Positions 46,591 to 61,000 of a DNA stretch of 64,000 nucleotides are shown piece after piece. A program made the translations under genes and the position numbers. This stretch comes from Anseranas semipalmata. Its lineage: Eukaryota > Chordata > Aves > Anseriformes > Anseranatidae. The notes below the pieces were generated by a model that ran no database searches, was not told the origin of the DNA, and saw only the letters and a program-made list of their open reading frames with translations. The stretch is taken from NCBI GenBank assembly GCA_013399115.1, contig VXAA01005612.1, positions 181,385 through 245,384 of the forward strand. The letters run 5' to 3'. Numbering within the stretch: position 1 is the stretch's first letter; each line of letters opens with the position of its first letter.

Positions 46591-49500
46591 GCGTATGTGC
46601 CTGCATTATGCAATTCCTTCCAAATCACATAACAAAAGCAGCTCTGTTTACTTTTATGTCCAATGGTAATCGATACACAGCAGTTAAATCTTGAGTGAAT
46701 TGAACTGAACCCCTATGAAAATGTGCCCCTGTAAAATCAAAATGGTAAGTTTCCCATTTGGCAGTGACTCTATGGGTCATATCAGTGAATTCAGTGAGGC
46801 ACAAAACAGTTATGACCTCACACCAAGATTCATTACTGAATCAAATTCTGAGTTATGACATAAAATTTATGCACAAAAAAAATGTTCTTCAAATTAGGTC
46901 TAACAAAGCCATAACTCCAACCTGTTTGGAGAGAATTTACAAACATGTAAAAGAATTTTGTATAATAAATTCATATTTATATTTAAATACTATCGTTATA
47001 ACCACAAATTATTCAGTCACCTTCACTCTTATCAGGCAGGAAACCAACACTGTGCTCAAATAAAACAGCAAAACAGAAAAAAATGCAAGCTCAGTAGGGA
47101 AAATGTCCATTTTTTCTGAGCTGAATTCCTAATAAAGTGAGATTAATTGGGCTGTACAGAGATGCACACAGGATGGCTTCAGCTACAGGACTCGGGCAGA
47201 CATGCTTAAATAGCTTTAACTGCAAAATGTGAAATGTTATGTATGGCTCCTACTCATTTATTCTGCCAAGGGCTATCATTTCCATGGCAGATCAACAGGC
47301 TGGGGCATGTGTCCAGCCATCCCCTGTCACTGCCAGGACCAGGGAGGGCAGAGAATGCTGAAATGCAGCATTTCACCTTGTCAGCTTGGGCACAAATGCA
47401 TATTCTGCTCTACAATAGTAATTTCTATGAAACTAGTACCAGATGCAACTATTATTAGCAATGTCGTAGGTTTCCCCAGGTATGTGCTCCGGACTTTGCC
47501 AGGGAGCTTGCCTGTGTATGGATCGGATGTGAATTATATGAACAATGACAAGAATTATATTCATTAGGAAAAGATATTCTAAAATACATTTGAAGCAAAG
47601 GTAATCATGGAAGCAAAAGATGGTTGTCTACTTGCTTTGTTCTCACTTTTCATAAAATCACTTTCTCTGGTTCTCCAAAAAAAATTGTTGAACATATGTG
47701 CAATGATGCTCCCATACTGGTGCATCTTCAGTTCATGCAAAGGAAGACAATTTGTTATAATGTCTCAATTCCAGATAAAGACTGCTCCAAACTGATTCAG
47801 TGAAATTGCCAAGCCAAATTATAATTCCTTTATTATGATCTTAAACATGACTTGGAGATGTGGGAAGGGTTGTATGGAGAATGGCTTATTTTTTTTCTTG
47901 CTAGCCAAAACAACAAAAAATTGCCTTTAATTTGGTTTGGGTAAATACCTAAAGAACAATCATCTCCTTTCCAATATCACCTCGCATTATTTCTGTTAAA
48001 ATTAAATCCTTGTTTTCAATTGCGCTTTAAGCACTGTTCTGGCCTTTTAAGGAATTAGTCCTAGAAAAATTCAAAACAAATGGCAACCAAAGTAAAAAAT
48101 ATAGTGTTTTTCAAGTCAAACACTGCAATTTTGTGTGTGTGTGTGTGCGTATTTCCATTGTGTTTAACCAGAATTCCTAGCTGGAGTTGAATAAAATTCA
48201 TTATTATTTTGGTAGTATTGAAAAAACACCTTTTGTGGTAAATAAATTACTAATTTGGAAAACTTATCCCAGCTCTACTCTGAAACAAGAAGGCTCAGTG
48301 ATATAACAAATATTGTGCTTCTATGGAAGTATAGGTCATGTGCAAGATGGTAGTTTAGTAACTGTCGCAGCTGATCAGTAGTCCTCATTGTTTGGATCAG
48401 TTACAGAGAGTGTTCATCACTAAAAAAATGAGAAATTGTTCATGGAAAATGTTTTAAAAATATTGCCAGGTATGTCTAACCCAGCTTCATTTCCCCAGGC
48501 GTCATGATTTAAGTTTGTCAGCTCCTGCTTGATTTTGTTCTAACTAGATGTAACATTTGGAGAAATAAATCCAAATACCTTGTGCCACATAGAAAATATT
48601 CTTGGTTTTCCTTTTCGCCATTTTCACATATGTTATTATCTAGCACCTAGGTTTAAAATGGAATCAGCATCTTGAATATGACAAGGAAGTCTTGATTTTA
48701 CTACAAATGAAGTAATAAACACGGCCCTTTTGAAGGTCAATATTTATTAATAATTAATATAAATGTTGAATAAAATGAAAAGCTGCAGTAAGTGTGAAAA
48801 AAAGACCCAATGCTAAAGTTAAGTCCAATAATCGATTTAATTACTTTGTAGTTTGTCTAATGCTGAAAACATGGTATATAATACTAATCAGTAGCAAAAA
48901 AAAAAAAGGTTATTCAAGCATTTTAACTACGATGATATTAAAAATGTAACCTCTGCCTACTCTGTAAAAGATATTTCAAAATAGTTTGTTTTTCATGGTC
49001 TACTGAGGACTGTAAATGCAGGTAACGTTTGTAGTTTTTGTGACATCTGTAGTCCAAAAGCCCAATATGTCATGTATCTGTCTCTGAATTACTATCCTGT
49101 TTTCTGATAACAAACATAATAATAGAATAACTTGTATGTCCTTCTCAAAAATTACACTTTAGTTAAAGCAGGATTTAAACTCATTGGGGTCAGTTCAAAC
49201 TTTCATTGGATCTGCTAAATATTCAAGATAAAGGAAGCCTTTCAGAATTGAAATCAATACATGCATTTGGTGGCATCAGATGGTTGGTCTTTCTTTGATG
49301 CTGCTCTGCTTTTCTATCCCAAGTACTTCATGTTCCACACCAAAGGCGACACTTCACTTTGAACAGCTGGAGTTCAAACTGTGCATGAAAAACATGTTTA
49401 GATACTCTGAGTGCTTTTCCCTTCAGATGTATTAGGTTTTATAAAAATGCTACTTCCCTTTAACACTACTGCTTCTGAAATAATAATTTTAAAATGTGGC

Positions 49501-52195
49501 ATAGTGTATTTTAAGTTGATAGTAAAATTATACAGGTAATAATATAAAAGTTTAAAAGGATGGGGTAGGTGCAGTATTATGATCTATATGATAAAGGAAA
49601 ACGTGTTTATATTTTGTAATTACCAGATAAGTGGTGGATTTTGATTCCTTCTAATGAATTGGCAACAGTGCTTGCAGTTTGATTTAGAAAGGTTTATGTT
49701 CTTAATGTATTTGAACTATAACTACTAATATAATTTCCACAAAGTATTACAGTCCTATATTTAAAGCTTAATTTTATATTAATTATTATTTAAGTATTAA
49801 TATCTTTGAATTTAATTTAAAGATTGTAATTGAATGCAAGATTATAATACATTATTAATGTCTATTATTTAATGTTATTTGTAATATCAAACATCTTGTT
49901 GATATTTTTAAATAAGAAAATAGATGGCTAGATCATTATACAGTGTGAAATTAGGAAAATGAAAGAGATGCATCTTCTCCTTGTTATCTCTGTTTCTATT
50001 CCTTCCTTTATTGCATTTTGTTTCACAAGATATTGAAGATCTAATGAATATTCAAATATATGCAAATCCTATTCCAGCACCATACATCATACACACAAAA
50101 CACATACACTTTACATATAATTATATCCTACATATATCTCCATTTTACAAGACCTTGGCGCTTTTACCCATTATAGATGAGGTTTTGTGGGAATTAAATT
50201 CCTAACTTGACCCAAGGAATTGCCCACATACAAAATCACAGAACATCTAATTAAGTTGGCTATCAGAAACCGGAGATGCAGCAACCTGTTAATTATCTTG
50301 CATTCATCTTCTCACCCATCCTAAAAGTGAAAAACAAGCCTCCTTTCTCCTTCATAGTTTCACTTGCAAGACAGCAGGAAGTTCAGATTTTCATTCAACA
50401 TTTGGTGAAACTAATTGGTCAGAATTGCTCGTTTTTTTTTATGTGGCACAATGTTACCTGAAGGAGCATCAACTCTTCCTGCTATGTGACAATGTAATAT
50501 AGAGAGCTGTGCTGTTTTGCTGGTGCCTTCATTTATATGAATTCCCCGAACATCCAGATCCTTTCAGGATAACCCTGCAGGCATTTGTTCTTTGTCATAA
50601 TTTGTCAACTTTGTTTGTTCGGGAAACTTTTTTGGGCGTAGGAAGCTTTTTGTAGACCTTATCAGAAATTAATCAAAATTGATTCCTATAATACACAAAA
50701 TGTTGCTTTTTTCAAATCAAAATATAACAACTGTAACATTCCATTATTTTGAAAACAGGCTGCTGAGTACTGACTGAAACAATTCATCAAAATATTTAAT
50801 GCAACATAATTGCAGCACAAAAAAGGCAATTTAATGATTAAAAAAAAAAAAAAGATGCTATAGTCTGTTCCTAGTAAAAACTATCCTTGATGTTTTAAAA
50901 TTAATGAAATATTTTACTATTATCATTTTAACTCTTGTATTCCCTTACTAGATTAAGTCAATCATCAGTTTTATTCACTACTACATAATACTGATTTTTG
51001 AGGAGGAAACATAGAATTAATTCTGAGCTCAAAACTATAGTCTCAGAATTATGGGAAAACACCTCCATAGAATTTTACCCTTCATGTTACTGTCTGGGTG
51101 ACCAAGACTTTGGTTAGCAGACCTGGACATCACCTTCTTTCCATCTTGTATTTTTTTACCCATTAGTTCAATATCCATCTTCCTCATGAGATCACCTTCA
51201 TATTTCCATATCACTCGAATCTTTGGTGGTTACTTTGCAGCAAACCCTGAACTGCTTTTGGCAAATTGTGGCTGCATGTGGAATGGATAGTGACACTTTA
51301 TTTACATGTGGATGTTTTTCTGAGCGAGGATAAAGTGCAGTCTGGAAGTGCCTTGATCTCTCTATCAGCTAAAGGAAAAGTAGACAGGAAGCTTTTACTA
51401 AATGCCTAGTTTTTAGATGTTAAGAAGTTCATTGTGAATCCATCTTTGGAATACAGAATGCAAAATATAGCCAAACCTAATCAGAAGTCCTGGGTAATTT
51501 TTCCATAACCCTCATCTCTCTGTTTCCCTGGGTCTCTCTCTGTTCCCCTTGTACCTTTGTGTCTATCTGCCTTATGCTTTGGCAGCAGTAAAACTCAGTG
51601 GTTTCCTTTAATCAGGTGCCATTTACGCAGTGAATTTATGCTGTTTCAGGAAGAAATTATGCTGTTTCTTCATACGTGAACAACATTGCTTGTTATTCCT
51701 TTTCTTCTACTTACTCTTTGCCTGTTTCTAATATTATTGTTTTCTCTAAAAAACTTGGCTAGAAACTTTGCTTCCATTTTCCCATTATTCACATAATGTT
51801 CCATTTTCCAATCTTCCCAAATTCTCTGGTTTTGCTGTCATAACCTTGCTCAGCACTGCTGTGAGGACCCCAAACATTAGTTTGGTTTGAATTTTCCCAA
51901 ATTTCTGTGCTTCTCTTCTTCATTCCACTCCAGCGCTTTTGGGCCATGACTCATCAGCTGAACATATCTTAAAGTGCCTTGCTGCATAAGAACAGACTGA
52001 ACCAGAAATAAAAATGATTTGCTGAACCAGGGTCTGAGTGATGATGGCACTCTTGAGGGCAGCAACCTGTCCTCATAAAAACACGCAGCGCCTATTTCAA
52101 GTAAGGGTTTATCAGTATTTCAAAAATGACAGGATGGAATTATAGTCTCTTGTGAAGAATCAGTATCTTTAAAGATGTTATATGTATATTTATAG
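46591..52195. other. Unique AT-rich noncoding DNA
   Basis: No gene or confident repeat recognised. It includes a (TG)n tract at 48132-48147, A-runs at 48896-48908 and 50840-50853, and very AT-rich sequence at 49740-49920. The frame at 47229-47567 (112 codons) has no recognisable domain. Confidence 0.5.
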
Positions 52196-52670
52196 TCATA
52201 GAAAAATTTAAGTCGGAAGGGACCTCTGGAGGTCATTTGGTCCAACATCCTGTGGAAAGCAGTGCCAAATCTGAAGTTAGGCTTCTTAGGGCCCTGCTCC
52301 ACCTGAATTTTGGAAATCTCAAAAACTAAATATTCTACAGTCTCTCAGGACAGCCTGTCCAAATGCTTAACCATCACTACTTCACTAAGTGAACAGTTTC
52401 TTCCTTGAGTCCAACAAGATTTTCTGTGATGTGTCTTGTGCTTTGCATCCTTTTGGTATGAGTCTCTGCAAAAGTCTGGCTCCATCTTTTTTATAATCGT
52501 GCCTGGGTATCAGATGGCAGAGGTTAAATCACCATTTAGCCTCCACTTCCCCAGGCTGAACAAACCTCAGCCTCTCCTCATACTCATGCTCCAGCCCCTT
52601 CAGTGGCCCTTCTCTGGTCTCTCTCTGGTTTGCTGATGCCTTTAGTGTCGCAGGGGACCAAAATCAGACA
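52196..52670 (-). mobile_element. Old CR1 LINE fragment, 3' end on the left
   Basis: On the plus strand it starts TCATAGAAAAATTTAAGTCG followed by GAAGGGACCTCTGGAGGTCA and TTTGGTCCAAC, the reverse complement of a CR1 3' tail. It goes on through 'cctgctccacctgaa', 'cagtttcttccttgagtcc' and CCTCCACTTCCCCAGGCTGA, ACAAACCTCAGCCTCTCCTC, the usual order of a minus-strand CR1 ORF2 end, and fades near GGGGACCAAAATC. It is heavily diverged, with no open frame kept. Confidence 0.85.
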
Positions 52671-54850
52671 TAAAGGACCCAAAAATATTATGAGTCGTTC
52701 ACTGAGTAAAAAAACAGTAGCTACAAAACACTGCATCTGGCTAAATAAAGCAGAATGCTGGTAAAGTTCTGCAAAGATGAAGAGGACTGCCCTCCATCCC
52801 CACAGTGTACAGCAAAGCAACAGAAGGGCACCAGGGAAATTCAAATTATGAAACGTTCTTGATGAAATATTAATAAAACCATACTATGGTCTTAATTGCT
52901 ATAATTTAACACCCTGTATGGTATAAATATTTTAGAAACATGGTAAAATGGAACATTAAGAAGGGGTCAAGGGATAATAATATACATTCATCTCGATTGG
53001 CGGAGATGTATACCTCATACTTAATTTATGTTTATACTGCTGTTCTGTATTCATTTTTGAAGGGTAGTGGGTGGAATAAGCTATATGTATATATCTTATG
53101 TTGAGATGTACGTTATCTGTATATGTTTGGATTAGTGGTGTATGATATATATAAAAGGAATTTTAAATTGCTTTCGCAAGAGCATCCTTTCCTTTAGAAA
53201 TCAGTCCCAGATCCAGCAGGCTACAAAAGGAAAAGGGTCAGGAAATATGCAAACCAGTTTCTCACAAAATTCTTTCCTAAGGAAGTCATTATCTGTTCTG
53301 CACTTTTGATAGCCGTTTCTCTTCTCCAGTAGCAAATACTTCTTTTAAGGCTGGTCCTCAGCAAAAGTACATTCAGGGGAAGCTCTGGAAACCTGCCTGT
53401 GCTGAGGGAGGGAAGGGTGCTGCACGGGTGGCTTCTTGCGCAGCCCTAGGTGCCCTTACAGCCTGTCCTGGTGGGAGAAAGTCTGCCTGCCCAAATGGAA
53501 CAAATATCTCACCAAGCTTTTAACTCTCCTATAGATTTTCACCCCATAAGGAAGCTATTGTGCTAATTTTTGCAGAAAACAGCATGCAGAAATTGCTTGA
53601 AATTGCTGACACTCTAATAGTGACCTATGCCCGTGTATGCATAAAGCGGATAGTCATTTCATTTACATTTATCGTAAATTGTATGCAGTAATGATTTCTA
53701 TGTGTTAAATTGCATAATCCATACAAGTCTGACAGTCTCATAAAGGCTGTGGGCCGATGTCCTCTTTTGAATGCATCAGTGCCAATGAAAGTGGTTATTG
53801 TACCCTTGACAGAGGTTACCTCTGCCTTCTATCTGGTATCTGCTGGTGGACCTGCCTCTGCCATCAGTCTATAAAGCACATGAGTCCAAGTTTACCAGGA
53901 AAGCTCAAATAGTATGAATGGAAGATTTTTTGCTAATGATGCACATTTTGCCAAAAGGATGAGAGGGTATTCACAAGAGTGCATAGCTGGCATTTTAAAG
54001 GACAGTAAACGTTTTTACCTGCAGGGCTATCTCCTGATAAAGAGTATTAGTCCGCAACCTCCCACCTTCTCAATTAATCTTCTTCCATTCTACCATTTCT
54101 ACAGTTTCTTAACAATTTCTTTTTAAAAAACAGCATGACAGAAATGCTTTTCTTTCTGAATGTAGGATTCTCCCACAAAGTAAACAGAGCTCTGAAATAC
54201 AGAATTTTGCCCTATGAGAGGTTTATAATCTGATCTATAGTCCACTAGGGTTGAATGGGACCTACAGGGAGTGGGAGAGTCCAGGTATACTTTTTCACAC
54301 TTTGTAGAGAAGTCTGAAAAAATGTTTTCAGAGCATTGTTAGAGAAGAGACAACGCCAGTAGAAACTCGTGCCAATAAGCACTGGGTTAAGCCTACTGCA
54401 AAGAGGATCTCTTCATCACTCCAATTACAGAAAAGGAAAGCTTTGCCTTTGCTTCCAGCAGTTCTGGAAGAGCTGATCATAGTGCCCTTTCCTGCCATTT
54501 CTCCTTATTTTAACCCCTGCCAATAAATCTCTTCTGCTCCTCTAAATGGTGAAGCGGGGAAAGTGCTGCAGCTTTCAGAGGATTTATAAGGCTTAGCTGA
54601 TCACATCACTTCCTACGCCAAAAAAATAAGACAAAGAATGCTGTGTGGATGGATGTTGCTTTGGTATGCTGCTATCTTGTTGCCTAATATTAATTCTTTG
54701 CTATCTTTACTCCTGTGCATAGCTATTCACTGTCTCCAGTTGTTTGGTAGATATAAGGTCATTTGCACAGGAACCACCTGTTAGTTGTGTGTTTTCACAG
54801 TGCCGTACTCATGAGGGCCCTGGCTGTGAGAAGAATTTGCAGGCGATACA
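52671..54850. other. Unique noncoding DNA
   Basis: No gene recognised. The interval 53570-53900 is unusually information-rich for this window and may be conserved noncoding DNA (see findings). The GC-richer stretch at 53390-53480 matches no family I can name. Confidence 0.5.
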
Positions 54851-54910
54851 GTAATAATAATAATTATTAATAATAATAATTAATAATAATAGCAACAACA
54901 ATAATAATAT
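54851..54910. repeat. (AAT)n-type compound microsatellite
   Basis: About 60 bases of TAA/AAT repeats, with two places where the phase changes (AATTATT, AATTAAT) and an AACAACAAT patch near the right end. Confidence 0.9.
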
Positions 54911-57900
54911 TTTGAGTATGACTTCAGCGATCCTTTCTGCCTAAAGTAAGGTTAACTGTAGGAAAAAAAAAAACATGTGGAAGCACTCACTGCGGTTTTT
55001 GGTGTACAGAATTTGTACTTCTGGTAGCTACTGAACAAGCTCTGAAGGTCTTCTGAGACTGGCAATAAGGACTTTAACCTTTCTCTGTAAAGCTGTCCCG
55101 ATGGTCTGCAGAGTAACCATTCTTCACACACATAGGTCTTTTCTGTTAAATCCTTCTTCTCATCATTCCCATCGAATGCACATACCTGTGCACACACATG
55201 CATATGCAAATTCTATAAATGCATTTAGGACTCAGTCATTTCTGTAGACAAGCATTTATCCTCCTTATTTTGTACTTCACCGATTCAAGGATAAACATGA
55301 TGCTTTTTTACGATATGATTAAAAAAAATTTATTGATATGATTATTATTTTATGATATGATTTTAAAAATATTGGGCCTGTATTTCAGAAGTACAAGCAG
55401 GTTTTCTAGAATCTTCCACTTTTATGCTGAATTTCTTTTTTAAAGAAATTCTTTCGAGGTTAGCAAAGTAGCCTTCCAAATTTTCATTAAAATGGAATTA
55501 TGAAAATTCATTATGAGAAACAGTAGGCAAGTTAATATCAGCCCTGTTCATTTCCACCTGAAAGCTTTATTGTGACTCCTGTTACTAGTGGCATCCTTGG
55601 TAATAAATATTTTCATTTTATTCTGAGGGCACAGCAAATAGATTTTGCTAGTGAATGACCTTGTGCATTAGCTGTGTTATTCATGATTTAGTGAACCAGT
55701 CAGTTGAAATATTGCTAATGTTTTCCCAACTCAGTCTTGTTACATTTGTGCCACGAGGATGACATTAAGTGTAGTTGCAGATGAATAACAAATAGCATGG
55801 CTTGTAGTCGTGTTTTGGATCATTAAAGAAATGAACCTAGAGGGTGCTGTTTTATTAACTGTGGAAGTTGAAGAAATGACTGAAAAAAAATGACAGTTCT
55901 TGAATGTGTATTTATTAAAAATAGAGACAGTTTGGCATGCTGAGAATTAGTGGTAGTGCCCCTTAAATATTTCATATACCAGTGCAAACATGCTACAGCA
56001 TCTGTCCAAAGATTTCAACTGATTTTAAATAGGAGTAAGAATAATTCATACATTTCAGGCTGTCTCCATGAGAAGTCTCAAAGTGCTATAAACAGGAGAA
56101 TGCTAAAAAGCATGTACCCACTACCCTTCCAAAATGAATACAGAATAACAAAGATGAGGCTTAATAGTTAGAAGCCAACACGTAATTTTAAATATTATGT
56201 ATTATAATATCAAAGAAGGCCAGTGTACTTTGCAGGGGAGTCTTCAGGAGTGGGACCCTGCTCTAAATAAGCAATGACTGCTCTCAGTTTTCTTTACCTG
56301 AGCCCTATCATTTGTTTCATATTGAAAAAAAAAATAATAGAAATGATAGAAAACATAGCTGGTAGGCTTCTAGAAAGATGGTCCTGTCCTTTCCCTTACC
56401 CCAGTAACACCTCATCCATTCCAAAGAAACTACACAAGCTCAGTTAAATTCCAGATAACTGTAATTCCTAATTTCTCTGAAGCTAAAACCATCATAAGTA
56501 CCAACTTCTGAATCACTTCGCTGGTTCTTTCTGCTTTAGAAAACACTAAGAATATTGCTAGAAAGGAGAGAAAATGGGATAAAAATGTATTTTAGATACT
56601 ACTCTTCCTGGACACTAGGTAGGTAAATATTTTTGTTCCCATTAGATGGAGACAGCTATAGAAGCTTCTAGTTTTTCCACTTTTTCTAAAATGCTAAAAG
56701 GACAATGAGCAGATCTTACATAGAAGTTTATATTTTTAAAGAGGACAGACAATGCTTATATGAAAACAATAAAACACAGAAAGGAGATGCAGTGGATATC
56801 CTGAGGGACTGAAATGAGGTATATGGAAGGAGAGAATATTCAAACAGAAGCAAAAAGCAGATACACAACTCTAGAATATGAAGCTACCCTTGAAAAGCCG
56901 ACTAACTGTTGTTATGTGTGTTTGATTTTTTTTTTTTGTATTTTCATCACAAGAAAATTAAAACAATCTGTTAAATTCTTAACTATAAATAAAAGAAAAC
57001 ATCTAAACTGTTCTTCTATGCTGTTCCAAAATCCCTTTCATTTAAAAGGAAAGAGAAGAAGCTGTGGCCTTAAGCTCATTTTATGGAGTGATACTTTCCA
57101 CAGTGTTGTGAAGGTGAGGAGGCAAAGCCTTCCCCGCACTAGAAATGGCAGAGAGAGATCCAGATGGTCCTTCTTACCCTCCATCCCCTGGGACCACGAA
57201 TCTTGCCTTCTGATTTGTAAATGTTAAGACTGAACATATGATGGTGAAGTTTAATGTTAAGCTGACTGGGACTTTAAAAAGTACAATTAAAATGTTGGTC
57301 TAGACGTTAGCAATCAGCACAGAAAGGAGGTTGCTGAGAAAAATGGTTTGCATTTGCATCAGTGCTCGTGCTGCATTGGTCTACTTGTATATATTCTGCT
57401 CTGGCTTCTGCTCAAAATGCTGTGGGTTGTTTTATCTGAATTTTCTGTATGGAGGTTAAAATTGTCAAAGAACCTTTATCTGAACAAATTTTGATGTGAA
57501 GGGTGGCATGACACTTCTTTATTTCATCTTCTGCTAACACTGGCTGAATTGGTAAAGTGTTAGCTATAAATATTGGATAAGTACTTTAAGTATGCAAGGA
57601 AATTGTTACACATACATGCACTGTATAAAACATAAGGAAACATGCAGCATTGAATTATTACTAATAAAGTGGTTAACAGTATTAAAAGTAGTCATTGTTA
57701 AATATTCATTGAAGTATATTCTCTATTGCAAACCATACATAACCAAAGCATGGCTTTTTTTATTCTTATTACTCAGTACTCTTCTGTTGATGGACATGGA
57801 CTTCCTTATATGATTTAGGAGAATATTTTTGAAAATGGGTTTCTGAAGCTCTGCAAGAAAGTATCTAGAACAGATAAAGGTTTTGCATTTCTACAATGCT

Positions 57901-57950
57901 AATTCATATCCACTGGTATTGTTTATACTTCAAGAATAGAACCATCACAT
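54911..57950. other. Unique AT-rich noncoding DNA
   Basis: No gene recognised. The 137-codon frame at 56814-57227 has no family resemblance. The interval 55660-55840 could be conserved noncoding DNA, on texture only. Confidence 0.5.
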
Positions 57951-58050
57951 TGTATTGGGTTTACTTGGCAAGGTTTGGTAGCAGGGGGGTTGCAGGGGTG
58001 GCCTCTGTGAGGAGTCCAGAAGCTGCCCCAAGTTTACACCGTGCCTTGAA
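57951..58050 (+). mobile_element. Probable ERVL-type LTR fragment
   Basis: TGTATTGGGTTTACTTGGCA, then AGGTTTGGTAGCAGGGGGG, then TTGCAGGGGTGGCCTCTGTG, AGGAGTCCAGAAGCTGCCCC resemble the 5' start of a common avian endogenous-retrovirus LTR ('tgtattgggtttgcgtggcaaggttttggtagcgggggg', 'acaggggtggcttctgtgagaagc'). Only about the first 80-100 bases are recognisable. No internal retroviral genes, primer-binding site or partner LTR are seen, so this is a solo or truncated remnant. The right border is uncertain. Confidence 0.6.
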
Positions 58051-61000
58051 AATTCCTCTCTGTAGCCGTTATATTGTCTGTAAGACCGTTTTACTGCTGA
58101 AGTATTTTGGAGCTTATATATATATGTTTCTTACATGGATTTGCCTGTGAAAAAAAAATTGGATTGATTGACCCAAGATATTTACATATATATCTCATAT
58201 ATCATATGATCGTATATACTCATCATATATGTTTATGTATGATGATTAAATGATACCTATCTCAGGATGAGATAAGTCAATCTCTGGTGATACCTGCTTG
58301 TTCCTCTTGACTAGTGAGGGAACTTCAACTGTCATTTTAATTGAGACAGCCTGAGTTAGTAAAGAGGGATCCCACTATTAATATAAATGTTTCAGAGAAA
58401 TGCAAAAATGTTATCTAATATATCCCAAACTCCATTACTAAAATTTAAATATTTTATTTTAAAATAACAGTGTGCTGATTTTAAAGGACAGTTGCGGGAA
58501 AACATATAATTGAGCAGCTATTTATTAAATCAGTAAAAATAAATCAATACAGGCAGTCAGGCAGAAAGAATATGCTTAAAATACATGTCTAATCTATGCA
58601 AACAGAGAGCCATGTGAGGTTCTGATGTATTAGATCTTTGCTGCTCTATCCTTCAATATAATGTGGCCATGGGACTTTGGGGACGTGGGAGGTAAATGTT
58701 TTAAGGAAGGAAGAGTGACGTCATTTTAGTGAAAGAGTTTAAAAAAAATATACAACTCTTGCCAGCTACTCAAGCATGGGCCAGTTTTTCTCTTATGAGA
58801 ACATGCAGTGCTGCTATTTGCCTGACAAATTGAATTTTTGTGTATTTTTTAACAGAATTAAAGACAGAGATGGAAAATTCCTTGATTGTGTATATGTAGA
58901 TTTGTCTATCTTGTACCAAAAATTGTGAGAATCCAAAGGTGCACTGGGAGTGGTGAGCATGGCCTGAATTTCCATCTGTTAGTTTTATTGGCTAGAGCAG
59001 GTTGTAAAGGATGTGTGCCCTGAAAATTACTGGAGATGCAAACGATATTTTAAATTACTCCAGGCAGCAAGGTACTGCGTCTGAGCAGATTGAAAGCTGA
59101 AATGTTGATATCGGAAATTAAATTAATGCACGTGAGATTGAAACAATATCTAATTAAAATCATTTGAAAAATGACTTGAAAATTGAATATGACATAATAT
59201 TTAGCGGGCTGTCGCTAGTGCAGATATGTGGCTTTGACTTCTCTGCAATATTTTCATTCCAGGCCTGGCTGCCAGTTAACTAGAAATTACACATGAAGCT
59301 ACAATGTCACTCCATTGCCCAATAACAAATGGAAGGCAAAATACCTTTTGCCTGCAGCCTATATACTTGTCCCTCACTAACTGAATTGTAAAATTGAGTA
59401 AAGGGAACCTTCTTCTCCTTGCATCTGGCTACTTGAGTTAGCCATTTTTGTTCCAAGCATGAGCGGATGCTCATGTTGTGTTTCATGACTTATTTACTTG
59501 CAGCCTGGTGCTATTCCTGCCCAGGGAGAGGAGTTACAGATTCATAGGCTACATCCCCTGGAAGGAGTGCCAAGGGAGATGCAGAGAGGTATGCTAAAGG
59601 GAGAGAGAGTTTATCTCATATTCCAGAAAGTCTGTTCTTCTGAACATGCGGGTACCTAAATATCTAATTCAAAGTTCATTAAAATACACTTTAATTAATT
59701 CCAACAAAGACAAGTACATGAGGTGGGAAAACCTATATAACATATCCAAATATCTGATATTCTAAAAAAACTTAGTCAGTGATGAACTGGCTGTGTCTTT
59801 TTCCCTCTGCCCCCTTTCATTTAGTGGTGTGAATGCCTCAGCAGTTTCAGGAGGTGCATCAACTCTGCAAAGGCAGATTTGCTCTGGGACTTCTTGACAG
59901 AGGAAGAGCCCAAACATTATGGGAATCCATTTTCATTGAATTACAAGAGACAAAGGTTTTTGTATCTGCTGTGTATGCATGCCACCCATGAGCATGGGTT
60001 TGCCAAACATAAAGGCAGTCTTTCTGGTTCACCCTATAAAGAAACTTTCCATACAATCTGGAGGTAGGGCAGGAGGAAGCAAAGACTAACCTGATGTAAA
60101 TAAATGCAACATCTGCTTGTGTTAGATTTGGGAAATGTGTTAAAAAGATAAAATCTGTACTAAATAGCATCTCCCTGCATTTCCCTTCCTCCTTTCCCTT
60201 TCCTTTCCTCAAAGACAGGCAAATAAATGAAATTATTCTAAATATCTATGAAAAAAAAATCTCTATGAAAGGGGCTTTGCAACAAACGGATGGGAAGAGG
60301 ACGGTAGGTGTAGAATTCGTTGGACAGTAGATCTGAATTAATTGCTCTCCATTGTTCTATTGATTGGAGGTCCAGTCAATAAAGTTAGTGAGACCAGGGC
60401 ATGAATTGACTTATTCTAAAATGGGCATGTAATAGAGGTCAGGGGAATCATATGGCTGTAAATACTTTTGCTTTCTGTGTTTAATTAGATGAAGCACACC
60501 CTCAAAGTCAGATTCACAGCAAATAAGGTTTCCTTGTGAGTGACACCATCTTCCCACAAATACTTTTCATACTTAGGATAGTTTCTTCCCTGGAGCAGTT
60601 AAATCCTGCAGCACCACAGGAGACAGACTGAAGAAGCCTCCTGCAGAAACCCTTCCCTCGTCCCACTTGTGCCAGCATGTGCATGCGTTCCCACAAGTAC
60701 ACCGGAGGGTGCAGTTGTGCTTGGCAATCTGCTTTATAGCAAACCTTTGTGAACTACTCATTTCTCAGGGCTTCCTTCTTCCAGAAGTGCTATAATGAGA
60801 CTGGAGGTCCACTCAAAGCCATCTATAACTTGCTTCTCCTAATAACCAATGGGCTCTGAGGTCAAAAATGCCAACTACAAAACTAGGCACTCAAATTCCT
60901 GACTATGCCACTGACAGATAACTTTGCTGAAGAAAATAAATGTTAGCCCTCAGGAAACACATCAGACCTCCCTGCGGTTAGTGAAGACTATGAACAGTGA

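Noticed and set aside
47350..47380. Hairpin around AATGCTGAAATGCAGCATT as a microRNA precursor
   Set aside because: The perfect stem is only seven pairs with a five-base loop, much shorter than a microRNA precursor, and it matches no miRNA I know.
50235..50270. CR1-like 'aatcacagaac...aagttgg' text
   Set aside because: It is too short and no further CR1 sequence follows on the right.
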